DNA of 64,000 bases from Gp6-AA40 sp035711805 (lineage in GTDB: Bacteria; Acidobacteriota; Vicinamibacteria; Vicinamibacterales; UBA2999). The translations under genes were made by a program, and so were the position numbers. Of this stretch, positions 25,714 through 33,696 are shown in pieces. The DNA is taken from NCBI GenBank assembly GCA_035711805.1, contig DASTBV010000167.1, positions 1-64,000 of the forward strand, in the 5' to 3' direction. Numbering within the stretch: the first letter of the stretch is position 1; each line of letters starts with the position of its first letter. The notes under the pieces are model-generated. The model searched no databases. It saw only the letters and a program-made list of their open reading frames with translations, and was not told where the DNA came from.

Positions 25714-25850
25714 CGTAGTCCTTTGTCCTTGGTTCGTGGTCCGTTCCTGGTCCTTGGTGCTTAGTGCTGAGGACATACGGACCACGGACCAGGAACGGAC
25801 CAAGGACCAAAGGACGGACCTGGCACCAAGGACCAAGCACGAAGGACCGG
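25714..25850. repeat. Imperfect palindromic GGTCC-rich repeat
   Basis: About 137 bases made mainly of the words GGTCCTTGG, GGTCCGT and their complements. The left half (for example TCCGTTCCTGGTCC at 25740-25753) is mirrored in the right half (GGACCAGGAACGGA at 25786-25799), so the strand can fold back on itself. It fills the gap between the MBL gene and the convergent secreted-protein gene; nothing protein-coding is evident in it. Confidence 0.65.
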
Positions 25851-25853
25851 TGA

Positions 25854-26840
25854 TTAACGCCCGGCGGCCTCGTCGGCGCGGGCGCCGGCGAGCATTCCCC
25901 GCAGGCTGTAGTTCCCCTCGTGGCAGGCGTACTCGAAGACCTCGCTCTTCGACGCTTTCCAGTAGATGACCGCCGTCCACGGCTTCGTCCACATCGTCGG
26001 GTTGTCGACCGTGAAGGTGTATTCGAGCGTGTCAGGCGCGGTGCGCCTGAAGCGTTCGGTCAGCCGCAGGTTCTGATCCGACAGCGTGAAATAGCCGCCC
26101 ATCGGGTTGCCATTGGGATGGAAGTTCGTCGTCTCGACGACGAGCGTGTCGCCTTCCCAGCGGCCGCGCGAATCACCAAGGTACTGGCGCATGGCGGACG
26201 GCAGATGCGGCCGGCCGTCGAGCGGGATGATGCGGGTATCGTGGATCTTCTCCATCTGGATCGCCACGTACTGCGGCGTCTGCACGATGCGATAGACGCT
26301 CATGTACGCGGCAAACAGATCAGGGAAGCCGTAGTGGACGCAGCGGTCGGGCAGCGTCATGTCCTGAGCGGATGCCGCAGGGCGGCCAAAGCGCGACACC
26401 AGCGCGGTACGGGAGCGGGCACCCTGCGGCGTCGCCGGCGGCAGCCGGCCGTCCGGCGGATCGACGATCAGCGACGTGCGGTGCTCGAAATACCGGTCGG
26501 GAAGCCAGTTCTGACTGTATGAGCCGGTGGCGCCCAATCCTGTGGGCGTCCGGTTCGCGAGCAGCGCCTGATACAGCGCGTCGCCGAAGGTCGCTTCGGC
26601 CTCCGGCGAAAACAGCGTCTTCGCACGGCGCTCGAGATCCGCCAGCTCCTGGTCGGTCAAACGCGGTTTGGATGCGAGCTGCGCCGGGCGCTCGAGCGGT
26701 GTGGCACTGTTGTTCTCCCACACGCCCTCGAGACTGGGCTTTCCATCCGCCGCGCGCGGAGGCGTGTACTGCGCGGCTGACAGCGTAAGCGGAACGAGCA
26801 GCGTCAGCGCCGGGATGAGCCGTTGAATCAGACGCTTCAT
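25854..26840 (-). CDS. Secreted protein of an acidobacterial orphan family (paralogue of 50992-52032)
   Basis: Protein of 328 residues with a signal peptide (MKRLIQRLIPALTLLVPLTLSA). No known domain is recognised. It shares conserved blocks with the protein at 50992-52032: LIVDPPDGRLPP, DRC/ERC, the segment after QTPQYVAIQMEKIHD, RIIPLDGRPHLP, YLGDSRGRWEGDTLVVETTNF, YTFTVDNPTMWTKPW and the C-terminal EYACHEGNYSLRGMLAGAR. The strongly conserved CHEGNY motif and Asp-rich blocks suggest a binding or catalytic function, but none is known. ATG 26840 begins the signal peptide; the open frame upstream runs into repeat DNA. Confidence 0.8.
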   Translation of the reverse strand: MKRLIQRLIPALTLLVPLTLSAAQYTPPRAADGKPSLEGVWENNSATPLERPAQLASKPRLTDQELADLERRAKTLFSPEAEATFGDALYQALLANRTPTGLGATGSYSQNWLPDRYFEHRTSLIVDPPDGRLPPATPQGARSRTALVSRFGRPAASAQDMTLPDRCVHYGFPDLFAAYMSVYRIVQTPQYVAIQMEKIHDTRIIPLDGRPHLPSAMRQYLGDSRGRWEGDTLVVETTNFHPNGNPMGGYFTLSDQNLRLTERFRRTAPDTLEYTFTVDNPTMWTKPWTAVIYWKASKSEVFEYACHEGNYSLRGMLAGARADEAAGR

Positions 26841-26852
26841 GATATGGCTGAT

Positions 26853-27170
26853 CTTAACCACGAAGGACATGAAGATGACGAAGATCACGAAGAAAAGCTT
26901 CGACACGGAGGCACAGAACCACGGAGGACGCACGGAGTGACGGCCGTTCGATTGGTCGGCGTGCGAAGCACGCCGACGGCAGCGATGTACGAGGGCGCAA
27001 ATACAAACCGCACCGGCGCCAACAGCGGCTTGTATTTGTGCCCGCGTACATCGCTGCAGGCCGCCTTCGGCGGCCAATCGAACGGCCTCCGCACTTCGTG
27101 ATCTTCGTGTCCTTTGTGGCAAAACCCCGTTCGCCTCCGTGCCTCCGTGTCTCCGTGTGAATCCGTTCCC
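26853..27170. repeat. Nested palindromic element (cruciform) in a 434-base gap
   Basis: The gap 26841-27274 has no credible gene. Its core (26942-27087) is a symmetric element: GGCCGTTCGATTG (26942-26954) pairs with CAATCGAACGGCC (27075-27087); 28-base arms at 26979-27006 and 27030-27057 pair at 26 of 28 positions; and each side carries its own small hairpin (26956-26976, GAA loop; 27060-27074, TTC loop). The flanks are mirrored again: ACCACGAAGGACATGAAG-like sequence on the left against CTTCGTGTCCTTTGTGG on the right, and CCACGGAGG against CCTCCGTG words out to about 27160. Confidence 0.8.
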
Positions 27171-27274
27171 TCTGTCGCCTCCGATGCCTCGCAGCCTCAA
27201 GTATTCCCAGAGGCTGAGCTCGTCTCATGAGCCCACGCCGGGACTTGGTAGAATTCGGCCCCGGCCGCGAGGCT

Positions 27275-28966
27275 ATGACCCCACCGGACGAATTTCTTAT
27301 CGGCGGCGGAAGCGTGGGCGCGTTGATGCGCGCGCACGACTGGTCCACGTCGCCGCTGGGACCGCCTGCGTCGTGGCCGCAATCACTCCGCGCGGTGGTC
27401 GGGCTGTTGTTGCAGTCACGCTTCCCGATGTTCGTGGCCTGGGGCGAGGACCTCGGCTTCCTCTATAACGACCCATACGCCGAGATCCTGGGCGCGAAGC
27501 ATCCGCGCGCGCTCGGGCGGCGGTTCTATGACATCTGGTCCGAGATCTGGGCGGACATCAGCCCGCTCATCGACGCCGCGCTCGCGGGCCAGGCGACGTA
27601 TCGTGAGGACCTCCCGCTCGTGATGAATCGCAAGGGCTACGACGAGCAGACCTGGTTCACGTTCTCCTATTCGCCGGTCCGCGACGAAAGCGGCAAGGTT
27701 GCCGGGATGTTCTGCGCCTGCACGGAGACGACGCAGAAGGTGCTCGCGCTGCGCGGGCTGCGCGAGCTGAACGAAACGCTCGAGCGGCGCGTGGACGAGG
27801 CCGTCGCGGAACGGATGGACGATCAGGAGAAACTGCGCAAGGCCGAGGCGGCGCTGCGGCAGACGCAGAAGATGGAGTCTCTCGGACAGCTGACCGGCGG
27901 CGTGGCGCACGATTTCAACAATTTGCTGGCTGTCTTCGCCAGCGGACTCCAGCTGCTCGAGCGCTCGGCGGCCCAGTCAATCGTGCCGCGCCCGCGCGTG
28001 TTCGAGGCGATGCGGCGCGCCGTTGCCCGCGGCACCGGCCTGACGCGGCATCTGCTTGCGTTCTCGCGGCGGCGGCCGGTCAATCCGGAGTCGATCGATC
28101 TCACCGCGCACCTGCACGGGATGCGAACAATGCTCGACGGCTCGCTCGGCGGGCACATCGAGGTGCAGATGCACTTCGCGCCCGACATCTGGCCCGTCGA
28201 AGTGGACAGCGGCGAAATGGAGCTGGCCGTCCTCAACCTGTGCCTGAATGCGCGGGATGCGATGCCGGACGGCGGCGTGATCTCGATCACCGTGGAGAAC
28301 GTTCAGGAGACGGGCGCCGACTTCGTCAAGGTCTCGATCGCCGACAACGGACAGGGCATGGCGCCGGACGTCAAAGCGCGCGTGTTCGAGCCGTTTTTCA
28401 CCACGAAGGACATCGGCAAGGGATCGGGGCTGGGGCTGCCGCAGGTCTACGGCTTCGCGCAGCAGTCCGGCGGCCAGGTGAGCATCGACAGCGAGGTCGG
28501 GGTGGGCACGATCGTCACCGTGCTGCTGCCGCGCTCGATGACCGATCCCGTCACCAAACCGGACCTGCCGAGCGGACCGCCGCGAATCGACCGCCAGGGC
28601 CGGGGACACGTGCTGCTGGTCGAAGACGATCGCGAAGTGTCCGCGCTGACCCGTGAGCTGCTCGCCTCGCTCGGGTTCTCCGTGACGCACGTCACCGGCG
28701 CCGAGGCCGCGCTCGGCGCCCTCGCCAACTCGCGGCATATCGACATCGTGCTGTCCGACATCATGATGCCCGGGGGCGTGAGCGGCGTGCAGCTGGCGCG
28801 GGAAATCAGGCGGCGCCATCCGCATCTGCCCATTCTGCTGACGACCGGTTACGTCGAGTCGGCGGCCGACATCGAGGACGGCGAATTCAATCTGCTGCTC
28901 AAGCCGTACAGCCTCGAGGCGCTGGCCGAGGCACTCGGCGTCGACAAGACGCAGGACGTGCGGTAG
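27275..28966 (+). CDS. Hybrid histidine kinase (PAS-HisKA-HATPase-REC)
   Basis: Protein of 563 residues from ATG 27275 (an alternative ATG at 27227 adds 16 residues). It has no membrane segments. Order: PAS-like domain (about 15-150, FLYNDPYAEILGAKHPRALG), coiled coil (ELNETLERRVDEAVAE), HisKA with the phosphorylated His in GQLTGGVAHDFNNLLAVF, HATPase (NLCLNARDAMPDGG, DNGQGM, GSGLGLPQVYGFA), and a C-terminal receiver (VLLVEDD, VLSDIMMPGG, LLKPYS). This is the common cytoplasmic soluble sensor type; the signal is unknown. TAGAAT at 27249-27254 could be its -10 box. It is followed 12 bases later by an MFS gene, which it might help regulate. Confidence 0.9.
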   Translation: MTPPDEFLIGGGSVGALMRAHDWSTSPLGPPASWPQSLRAVVGLLLQSRFPMFVAWGEDLGFLYNDPYAEILGAKHPRALGRRFYDIWSEIWADISPLIDAALAGQATYREDLPLVMNRKGYDEQTWFTFSYSPVRDESGKVAGMFCACTETTQKVLALRGLRELNETLERRVDEAVAERMDDQEKLRKAEAALRQTQKMESLGQLTGGVAHDFNNLLAVFASGLQLLERSAAQSIVPRPRVFEAMRRAVARGTGLTRHLLAFSRRRPVNPESIDLTAHLHGMRTMLDGSLGGHIEVQMHFAPDIWPVEVDSGEMELAVLNLCLNARDAMPDGGVISITVENVQETGADFVKVSIADNGQGMAPDVKARVFEPFFTTKDIGKGSGLGLPQVYGFAQQSGGQVSIDSEVGVGTIVTVLLPRSMTDPVTKPDLPSGPPRIDRQGRGHVLLVEDDREVSALTRELLASLGFSVTHVTGAEAALGALANSRHIDIVLSDIMMPGGVSGVQLAREIRRRHPHLPILLTTGYVESAADIEDGEFNLLLKPYSLEALAEALGVDKTQDVR

Positions 28967-28978
28967 CTCGCGCCCCCG

Positions 28979-30256
28979 ATGCCAACGGCAGCCGCGCCGC
29001 CGGCCCCTCCGTCGTCCCTTCGCTGGCTGGTTCTCCTGTTCACCAGCCTGGCCATGTTCGGCAATTACTACGTCTACGACTCCATCGCGCCGCTGTCGAA
29101 CATCCTGCAGTCGGAGCTTGGTTTCACCTCCACCCAGGTCGGGCTGCTGCAGGCGATCTACAGCGCACCGAACATCGTGATGGTGCTCATCGGCGGCGTG
29201 CTCGTCGATCGCTTCGGCGCGCGCCAGGCGACGGCGGGATTTACCGCCGTCTGTCTCGTTGGCGCGCTGCTGTCGGCGGCGTCCGGCACGTTCTGGATCA
29301 TGGCGCTGGGCCGTCTGATCTTCGGGCTCGGCGGAGAATCGATGATTGTCGCCGTCACCGCCGTCCTCGGACATTGGTTCAGGGGGCGGCAGCTTGGCTT
29401 CGCGTTCGGCGTGAACCTGGCCATCGCGCGCGCCGGTTCATACGCGGCCGACCTGTCCCCGACGTGGGCCGGCTGGGCCTACGACTCCGGCTGGCGCGCG
29501 CCGCTCCTTATCGCCGTCGGCTTCGCCGTCATCTCATTCGGGGCGGCCGCGGTCTACTGGGCCATGGAGGAATCCGCCGCACGGCGATATGCGCTTCCGC
29601 AGTCGGGCGCCGCTGGACGATTCGTCTGGTCCGATCTGGTGCGCTTCGATCGCTCGTACTGGTTCATCGTCGGTTTGTGCGTCACGTTCTATTCCGTGAT
29701 CTTTCCGTTCCGCAGCACGTTTGCCATCGAATACTTCCAGAACGCGCAGGGCTTATCGCTCGAGCAGGCCGGTCAGATGAACGGGCACGTCTTCCTGGCG
29801 GCCATCTTCGCCACGCCCCTCTTCGGCCTGATCGTCGATCGCCTCGGCCGCCGCAGCATCGCGATGTTCTTCGGCTCGCTGCTCCTGCTCGCCGTGTTCC
29901 CGACGCTGCTCTACACCGACTGGGATCTCTGGGTGAGCACGGTGATGATCGGGATCGCGTTCTCGCTCGTGCCCGCGGTGCTCTGGGCGTCGGTGCCCTA
30001 CCTGGTCGACAGTCATCGTCTCGGCACCGCGCTCGGGTTGATGACGATGCTCCAGAACGTCGGGTTGACGGTCGTGAACGTGGCTGCGGGGCGGCTCAAC
30101 GACTGGGCCGGAGCGGGGGCCGCCAACCCGGCCGGGTACCGGCCGATGCTCCTGCTGTTCACCGCGCTCAGCGTCGCGGGACTGATCTTCTCGCTCCTGC
30201 TGCGCCGCCGCGAGGCCGGACCGTACGGTCACGGCCTCGAAACCGTCCGCGCCTGA
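28979..30256 (+). CDS. Major facilitator superfamily transporter
   Basis: Protein of 425 residues with 12 predicted TM helices. MFS signatures include DRFGARQATAGFT between TM2 and TM3 (GxLxDRxGxR type) and DRLGRRSIAMFFGS in the second half. The sequence RWLVLLFTSLAMFGNYYVYDSIAPL at the start resembles carriers of small organic anions or nitrate, but the substrate cannot be given. It begins 12 bases after the histidine kinase stop codon, so the two are likely co-transcribed. A double family B palindrome follows the gene. Confidence 0.9.
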   Translation: MPTAAAPPAPPSSLRWLVLLFTSLAMFGNYYVYDSIAPLSNILQSELGFTSTQVGLLQAIYSAPNIVMVLIGGVLVDRFGARQATAGFTAVCLVGALLSAASGTFWIMALGRLIFGLGGESMIVAVTAVLGHWFRGRQLGFAFGVNLAIARAGSYAADLSPTWAGWAYDSGWRAPLLIAVGFAVISFGAAAVYWAMEESAARRYALPQSGAAGRFVWSDLVRFDRSYWFIVGLCVTFYSVIFPFRSTFAIEYFQNAQGLSLEQAGQMNGHVFLAAIFATPLFGLIVDRLGRRSIAMFFGSLLLLAVFPTLLYTDWDLWVSTVMIGIAFSLVPAVLWASVPYLVDSHRLGTALGLMTMLQNVGLTVVNVAAGRLNDWAGAGAANPAGYRPMLLLFTALSVAGLIFSLLLRRREAGPYGHGLETVRA

Positions 30257-30286
30257 CGAGCCGCGAGCAAACGCCGCCGACGTGGC

Positions 30287-30330
30287 GCGAACCCTGTCGG
30301 GTTCGCGTGGCGAGCCTGACAAGGCTCGCC
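30287..30330. repeat. Family B palindrome pair, locus 2
   Basis: Two hairpins in tandem: GCGAACCC (30287-30294), loop TGTC, GGGTTCGC (30299-30306); then GGCGAGCC (30309-30316), loop TGACAA, GGCTCGCC (30323-30330). GTGG lies before the first and CCAC after the second, so the pair is framed by a short inverted repeat. It sits in the gap after the MFS gene. Confidence 0.85.
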
Positions 30331-30377
30331 CCACGCGGTGCGCAGGGCACACGATCAGCGGGTCCGTTGATCCGGGT

Positions 30378-30752
30378 TCAGGGAGTCAGCCGACCTGGTA
30401 ACAGCAGTGGGCAAAAGAAGAAATCATCGGCATTATCCTGAATTCCGTTGCCGTTGAGGTCCTCCCACCATCGGCCGCCGAGGAATCCAGGCATGCCTGG
30501 ACCGAGATTGGTCCGGTTGTCGACGAGCAGCTGAAATTCACCGTGCCTCGGCAGAGGTTCTTTGACCACGCAGGCGTCAAAAAACAAACCCTGACTGATC
30601 ACGAAGATCACGATTGGTTTCTCATCGCTCGTTGGATTGAGAGTCCAGGACGCGGAACGCGTCACGTCAGGTGCTGCCGGTGAAGCTGAGCAGGCAAAGC
30701 TCGCACAGCAGACAAGCACCGCCGCAGAGGTTCGATATACGCGTTGCATCAT
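30378..30752 (-). CDS. Small putative lipoprotein with Asp/Asn-rich calcium-binding-like loop
   Basis: Protein of 124 residues. The hydrophobic leader (VYRTSAAVLVCCASFACSAS) ends in a lipobox-like SFAC. The C-terminal third has WWEDLNGNGIQDNADDF, which resembles the DxNxDG-type calcium loop of dockerin or thrombospondin type 3 repeats. No family is recognised. It stands between the MFS gene and the ankyrin gene and is preceded on the minus strand by the end of the ankyrin gene by 48 bases, so it may be the last gene of the DUF1592/DUF1552/ankyrin transcript. Confidence 0.6.
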   Translation of the reverse strand: MMQRVYRTSAAVLVCCASFACSASPAAPDVTRSASWTLNPTSDEKPIVIFVISQGLFFDACVVKEPLPRHGEFQLLVDNRTNLGPGMPGFLGGRWWEDLNGNGIQDNADDFFFCPLLLPGRLTP

Positions 30753-30800
30753 GAGAACCGCCTTTCGAAGCGCGGTCTCAACGCAAAGCGTGCGCCGTCT

Positions 30801-32306
30801 CTATTGCGCAGCCGGCGGACGGGCCGCACGCGGTCCGGGGCCTTCCTTCCCGCCCAGCTTCTTCAGCAGCGCGACGGTGCTTTCCTGCGGCACGGGCAGC
30901 TGCAGAACGATGGTCTTCCCCATCGCCACGTCGAGCGGCGTGTAGCCCTGCTTGCTCGTGGCATTGACGTCCATCTTCTGATCGACGAGGAACTGGACGA
31001 TCGTGTCGGCCCCGCGCAAGGCGGCGCCGTGCAGCGCGTTCTCACCGCGCGTGTTGGTCTGGTTGACGTCGAGACCGGCGGCCATCATCACCCTGACCGA
31101 TTCGAGCGCATCGCTTTCGGATCCCCGCGTGTTCTTGTCGCGGTAGCCGATCCCGGCGGCGAACATGAGCGCGTTGGTCCCATCCTTCGTCGTCGCCCTG
31201 GCGTTGGCGCCCTTCTCGAGCAGGAGGCGAATCACCGCGTGATCGCCGGCGCGCGCCGCGCGCATCAGCGGCGTGGCACCGGCGCCGAGCGTGTTGTCCC
31301 CGAAATCCATGCCGCTGCGCACCGTCAACGGCCGGGTCAGCGGAACGTCGAGCTTCGCGCCGCGATCGATCAGCGCCCGGACCACGTCCAGCGAGGGCAG
31401 CTGGTCTTCCAGCGGACGGTTCGGCATTGCCGTCCAGTCCTCGTTGCGAATGTCGATCATCGCGTAGAGCGCGGTCCGGCCGCCCGCGTCGACCACGTTG
31501 ACGTCGGCGCCGCGGTCGATCAGGAATTTCGCCAGCGTGTAGCGCTTGTTCATGATCGCGGCCACCAGCGGCGTGACGCTGTCCACGTCGCCGTGATTGA
31601 TGTCCACGCCGGCGTCGAGCATGATGCGCGCCGCGTCCAGGTCGCCTTCGCGCGCCGTGAACATCAGCGCGGTGAAGCCGCCGCGTGGAATGGGTGAAAT
31701 CGAGGAGGCCGCACTCAGCTTCGGCGGCCTGGTCTCGCGGTCGAACGAGCGGACGCGCCAGTCGGCGCCGCGCTCGAGCAGCAGCTTGACGATCGGCGCG
31801 TGACGCTCCGACGCGGCCCACATCAGCGCCGTCTGGCCCTTGTAGCGTTCCCGGGCATTGACGTCGGCGCCGCGATCGAGCAGCAGCCGTACGGTCTCCA
31901 CGCTGCCGGACCGGGCTGCGCTCATCAGCACGGTCTCGCCGTCGAGTGTCGATACCGCTTTCGCATCGGCCCCCGCATCGAGCAGCAGCTTCACCAGCAC
32001 GGCGTTGCCCGAGGTCGCCGCCGCGGACAGCGGCGACGCGCCGAACCGATTGGCTGTCGAGGGGTTCGCGCCTGCCTTCAACAGCATCTGAACCGCCTCG
32101 ACGTCGTTATAGTGCGCGGCCCAGTGCAGCGCGGTGGTTCCGTCGGCCTGCGGCGCGTTGACGTTGACCTTCCTGCTCACCATCACGCGCAGGGCGGCGA
32201 GATCCTTGCGCTGCGCGGCGTCCGCCGCGTCCGAGCCGGCCGCAGATGCCACCGCCGGCATCGCGCCGATTACGAGCACCGTCAGAAAACGAGTCATCAA
32301 TCGCAT
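30801..32306 (-). CDS. Secreted ankyrin-repeat protein, module copy 1
   Basis: Protein of 501 residues: signal peptide (MTRFLTVLVIGAMPAVASAA, from the second Met) followed by about ten ankyrin repeats with the consensus DGTTALHWAAHYNDVEAVQMLLKAGA and repeated RGADVN. A Pro-rich tail ends the protein. It is predicted to be periplasmic, where it would bind partner proteins. The upstream genes on the same strand encode DUF1552 and DUF1592 proteins, and the same three families recur at 45699-50961, which argues for a common complex or pathway. Five GGGATCA units stand just before its start. Confidence 0.88.
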   Translation of the reverse strand: MRLMTRFLTVLVIGAMPAVASAAGSDAADAAQRKDLAALRVMVSRKVNVNAPQADGTTALHWAAHYNDVEAVQMLLKAGANPSTANRFGASPLSAAATSGNAVLVKLLLDAGADAKAVSTLDGETVLMSAARSGSVETVRLLLDRGADVNARERYKGQTALMWAASERHAPIVKLLLERGADWRVRSFDRETRPPKLSAASSISPIPRGGFTALMFTAREGDLDAARIMLDAGVDINHGDVDSVTPLVAAIMNKRYTLAKFLIDRGADVNVVDAGGRTALYAMIDIRNEDWTAMPNRPLEDQLPSLDVVRALIDRGAKLDVPLTRPLTVRSGMDFGDNTLGAGATPLMRAARAGDHAVIRLLLEKGANARATTKDGTNALMFAAGIGYRDKNTRGSESDALESVRVMMAAGLDVNQTNTRGENALHGAALRGADTIVQFLVDQKMDVNATSKQGYTPLDVAMGKTIVLQLPVPQESTVALLKKLGGKEGPGPRAARPPAAQ

Positions 32307-32312
32307 ATCGCC

Positions 32313-32347
32313 TGATCCCTGATCCCTGATCCCTGATCCCTGATCCC
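32313..32347. repeat. Tandem heptamer array (TGATCCC x5), G-rich on the coding strand
   Basis: Five perfect copies of TGATCCC. On the minus strand, which is transcribed here, this reads GGGATCA five times, fitting the G3N4 pattern of a potential G-quadruplex. It lies between the DUF1552 stop codon (whose TAG starts at 32349) and the ankyrin ATG (32306). Confidence 0.9.
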
Positions 32348-33696
32348 TAAACGTCCGTCAGCAAGCCCGTGCTGTCGCCGACCGCTTCCTGCCGCACACC
32401 GGCCTTGTCGAGGATCGTCAGCAGCAGGTTGGACATCGGCGTCCCGGCCGCATACGTCAGATGGCGCCCGCCCTTCAGCTTCCCGGCTGCGCCGCCGGCA
32501 ATCAGCACCGGCAGCGGCGCGTGGTCGTGAATGTTGCTGTTGCTCATCGCGCTGCCGTACAGGATCAGCGAGTTGTCGAGCAGCGTCCCGTCACCATCCG
32601 GAGTCGACTTGAGACGGTCGAGCAGGTGTGTCACGAGCGAGACGTGGAACGTGTTGATCTTGGCCAGCGTCTCGAGCCGCGCCGCGCTGTTCTGGTGGTG
32701 CGATGCCGGATGGAACGCCTCCGAGATCCCCAGTTTCGGGAACGTCCGGTAGCTGACCTCGCGCGCCATCATGAACGTCGAGATGCGCGTGATGTCGGCC
32801 TGGAACGCGATCGCCATCAGGTCGAACATCAGTTTCGTGTGCGCTTCGTGGTCGTCGGGAATCCCCGTCGGCGATTCCGGAACCGCCAGCGACGGATTCG
32901 ACGCCTGCCGCTCCGAAATCTGAATGCGCCGCTCGATCTCGCGCACCGCGTCGAGATACTCGGCCACGCGATTGCGGTCGCTGACGCCAAGATCGCCCTG
33001 CAGGCGCCGGACCTGCCCGGTAATCGCGTCGAGGATGCTGCGCTGCGTGTCGATCCGCTGCATGCGCTCCTGCACCGTGGCGCCGTCGCCGAACATGCGA
33101 TCGAACACCACACGCGGGTTGATCTCCATCGGCAGGGGCGACGTCGGCGTGCGCCATGAAATCGTGTTCATGTAGGTGCAGCTGAACCCGACGTCGCACG
33201 ATCCGACCAGCCCGCTGTAGTCCTCGACGGCCAGTTCCAGCGACGGCAGCAGCGTGTCCTGCCCGATTTGCGCGGCGGCCATCTGGTCGATGGTCGTGCC
33301 GGCCTGGATGTCGGCGCCGTCGGTGCGCTTCGGGTGCACGCCGTTCAGGAAGACCGCCGGGCACCGCGTGTGATCGCCGCCGTTGTCGCCGGGACCCTGC
33401 GGGCCGGCCTGGGCGTGGGCGAGGTTGCTGAGCACCACCACCTGATCCTTGTGTCCCGCCAGCGGCGACAGAATCGGCGACAGTTCCAGCGACCCCGTCG
33501 TTGCCGGCGTCCACTGATTCATGACCGCGCCGTGCGGAATGAAGCAGAGGCCAAGCCTGACCTGCCGCCTGGCGGCCGTCTGCGCCAGTGCCGTGCGCGC
33601 CGGCACCATCGCGTCGAGGAACGGCAGCGACATCGTCACGCCGACGCCGCGGATGAACGTGCGCCGCGACAGGTGCTTTTTGAACAGGACGCTCAT
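32347..33696 (-). CDS. DUF1552 protein, Tat-exported, module copy 1
   Basis: Protein of 449 residues. A Tat signal (KKHLSRRTFIRGVGVTMSLPF) is followed by DUF1552, a family of Planctomycetes, Acidobacteria and relatives with no assigned function, recognisable from LGLCFIPHGAVMNQWTP, HTRCPAVFLNGVHPK, TIDQMAAAQIGQDT, LPMEINPRVVFDRMFGDG and LYGSAMSNSNIHDHAPLP. DUF1552 has sequence similarity to the alkaline-phosphatase/sulfatase-like DUF1501 proteins, which hints at hydrolase ancestry. ATG 33696 overlaps the DUF1592 gene stop as ATGA. The frame stays open back to 35424 but that part is a shadow of the DUF1592 gene. Confidence 0.92.
   Translation of the reverse strand: MSVLFKKHLSRRTFIRGVGVTMSLPFLDAMVPARTALAQTAARRQVRLGLCFIPHGAVMNQWTPATTGSLELSPILSPLAGHKDQVVVLSNLAHAQAGPQGPGDNGGDHTRCPAVFLNGVHPKRTDGADIQAGTTIDQMAAAQIGQDTLLPSLELAVEDYSGLVGSCDVGFSCTYMNTISWRTPTSPLPMEINPRVVFDRMFGDGATVQERMQRIDTQRSILDAITGQVRRLQGDLGVSDRNRVAEYLDAVREIERRIQISERQASNPSLAVPESPTGIPDDHEAHTKLMFDLMAIAFQADITRISTFMMAREVSYRTFPKLGISEAFHPASHHQNSAARLETLAKINTFHVSLVTHLLDRLKSTPDGDGTLLDNSLILYGSAMSNSNIHDHAPLPVLIAGGAAGKLKGGRHLTYAAGTPMSNLLLTILDKAGVRQEAVGDSTGLLTDV

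Noticed and set aside
32313..32347. CRISPR-like array
   Set aside because: The 7-base units are contiguous without spacers, and no cas gene is near.
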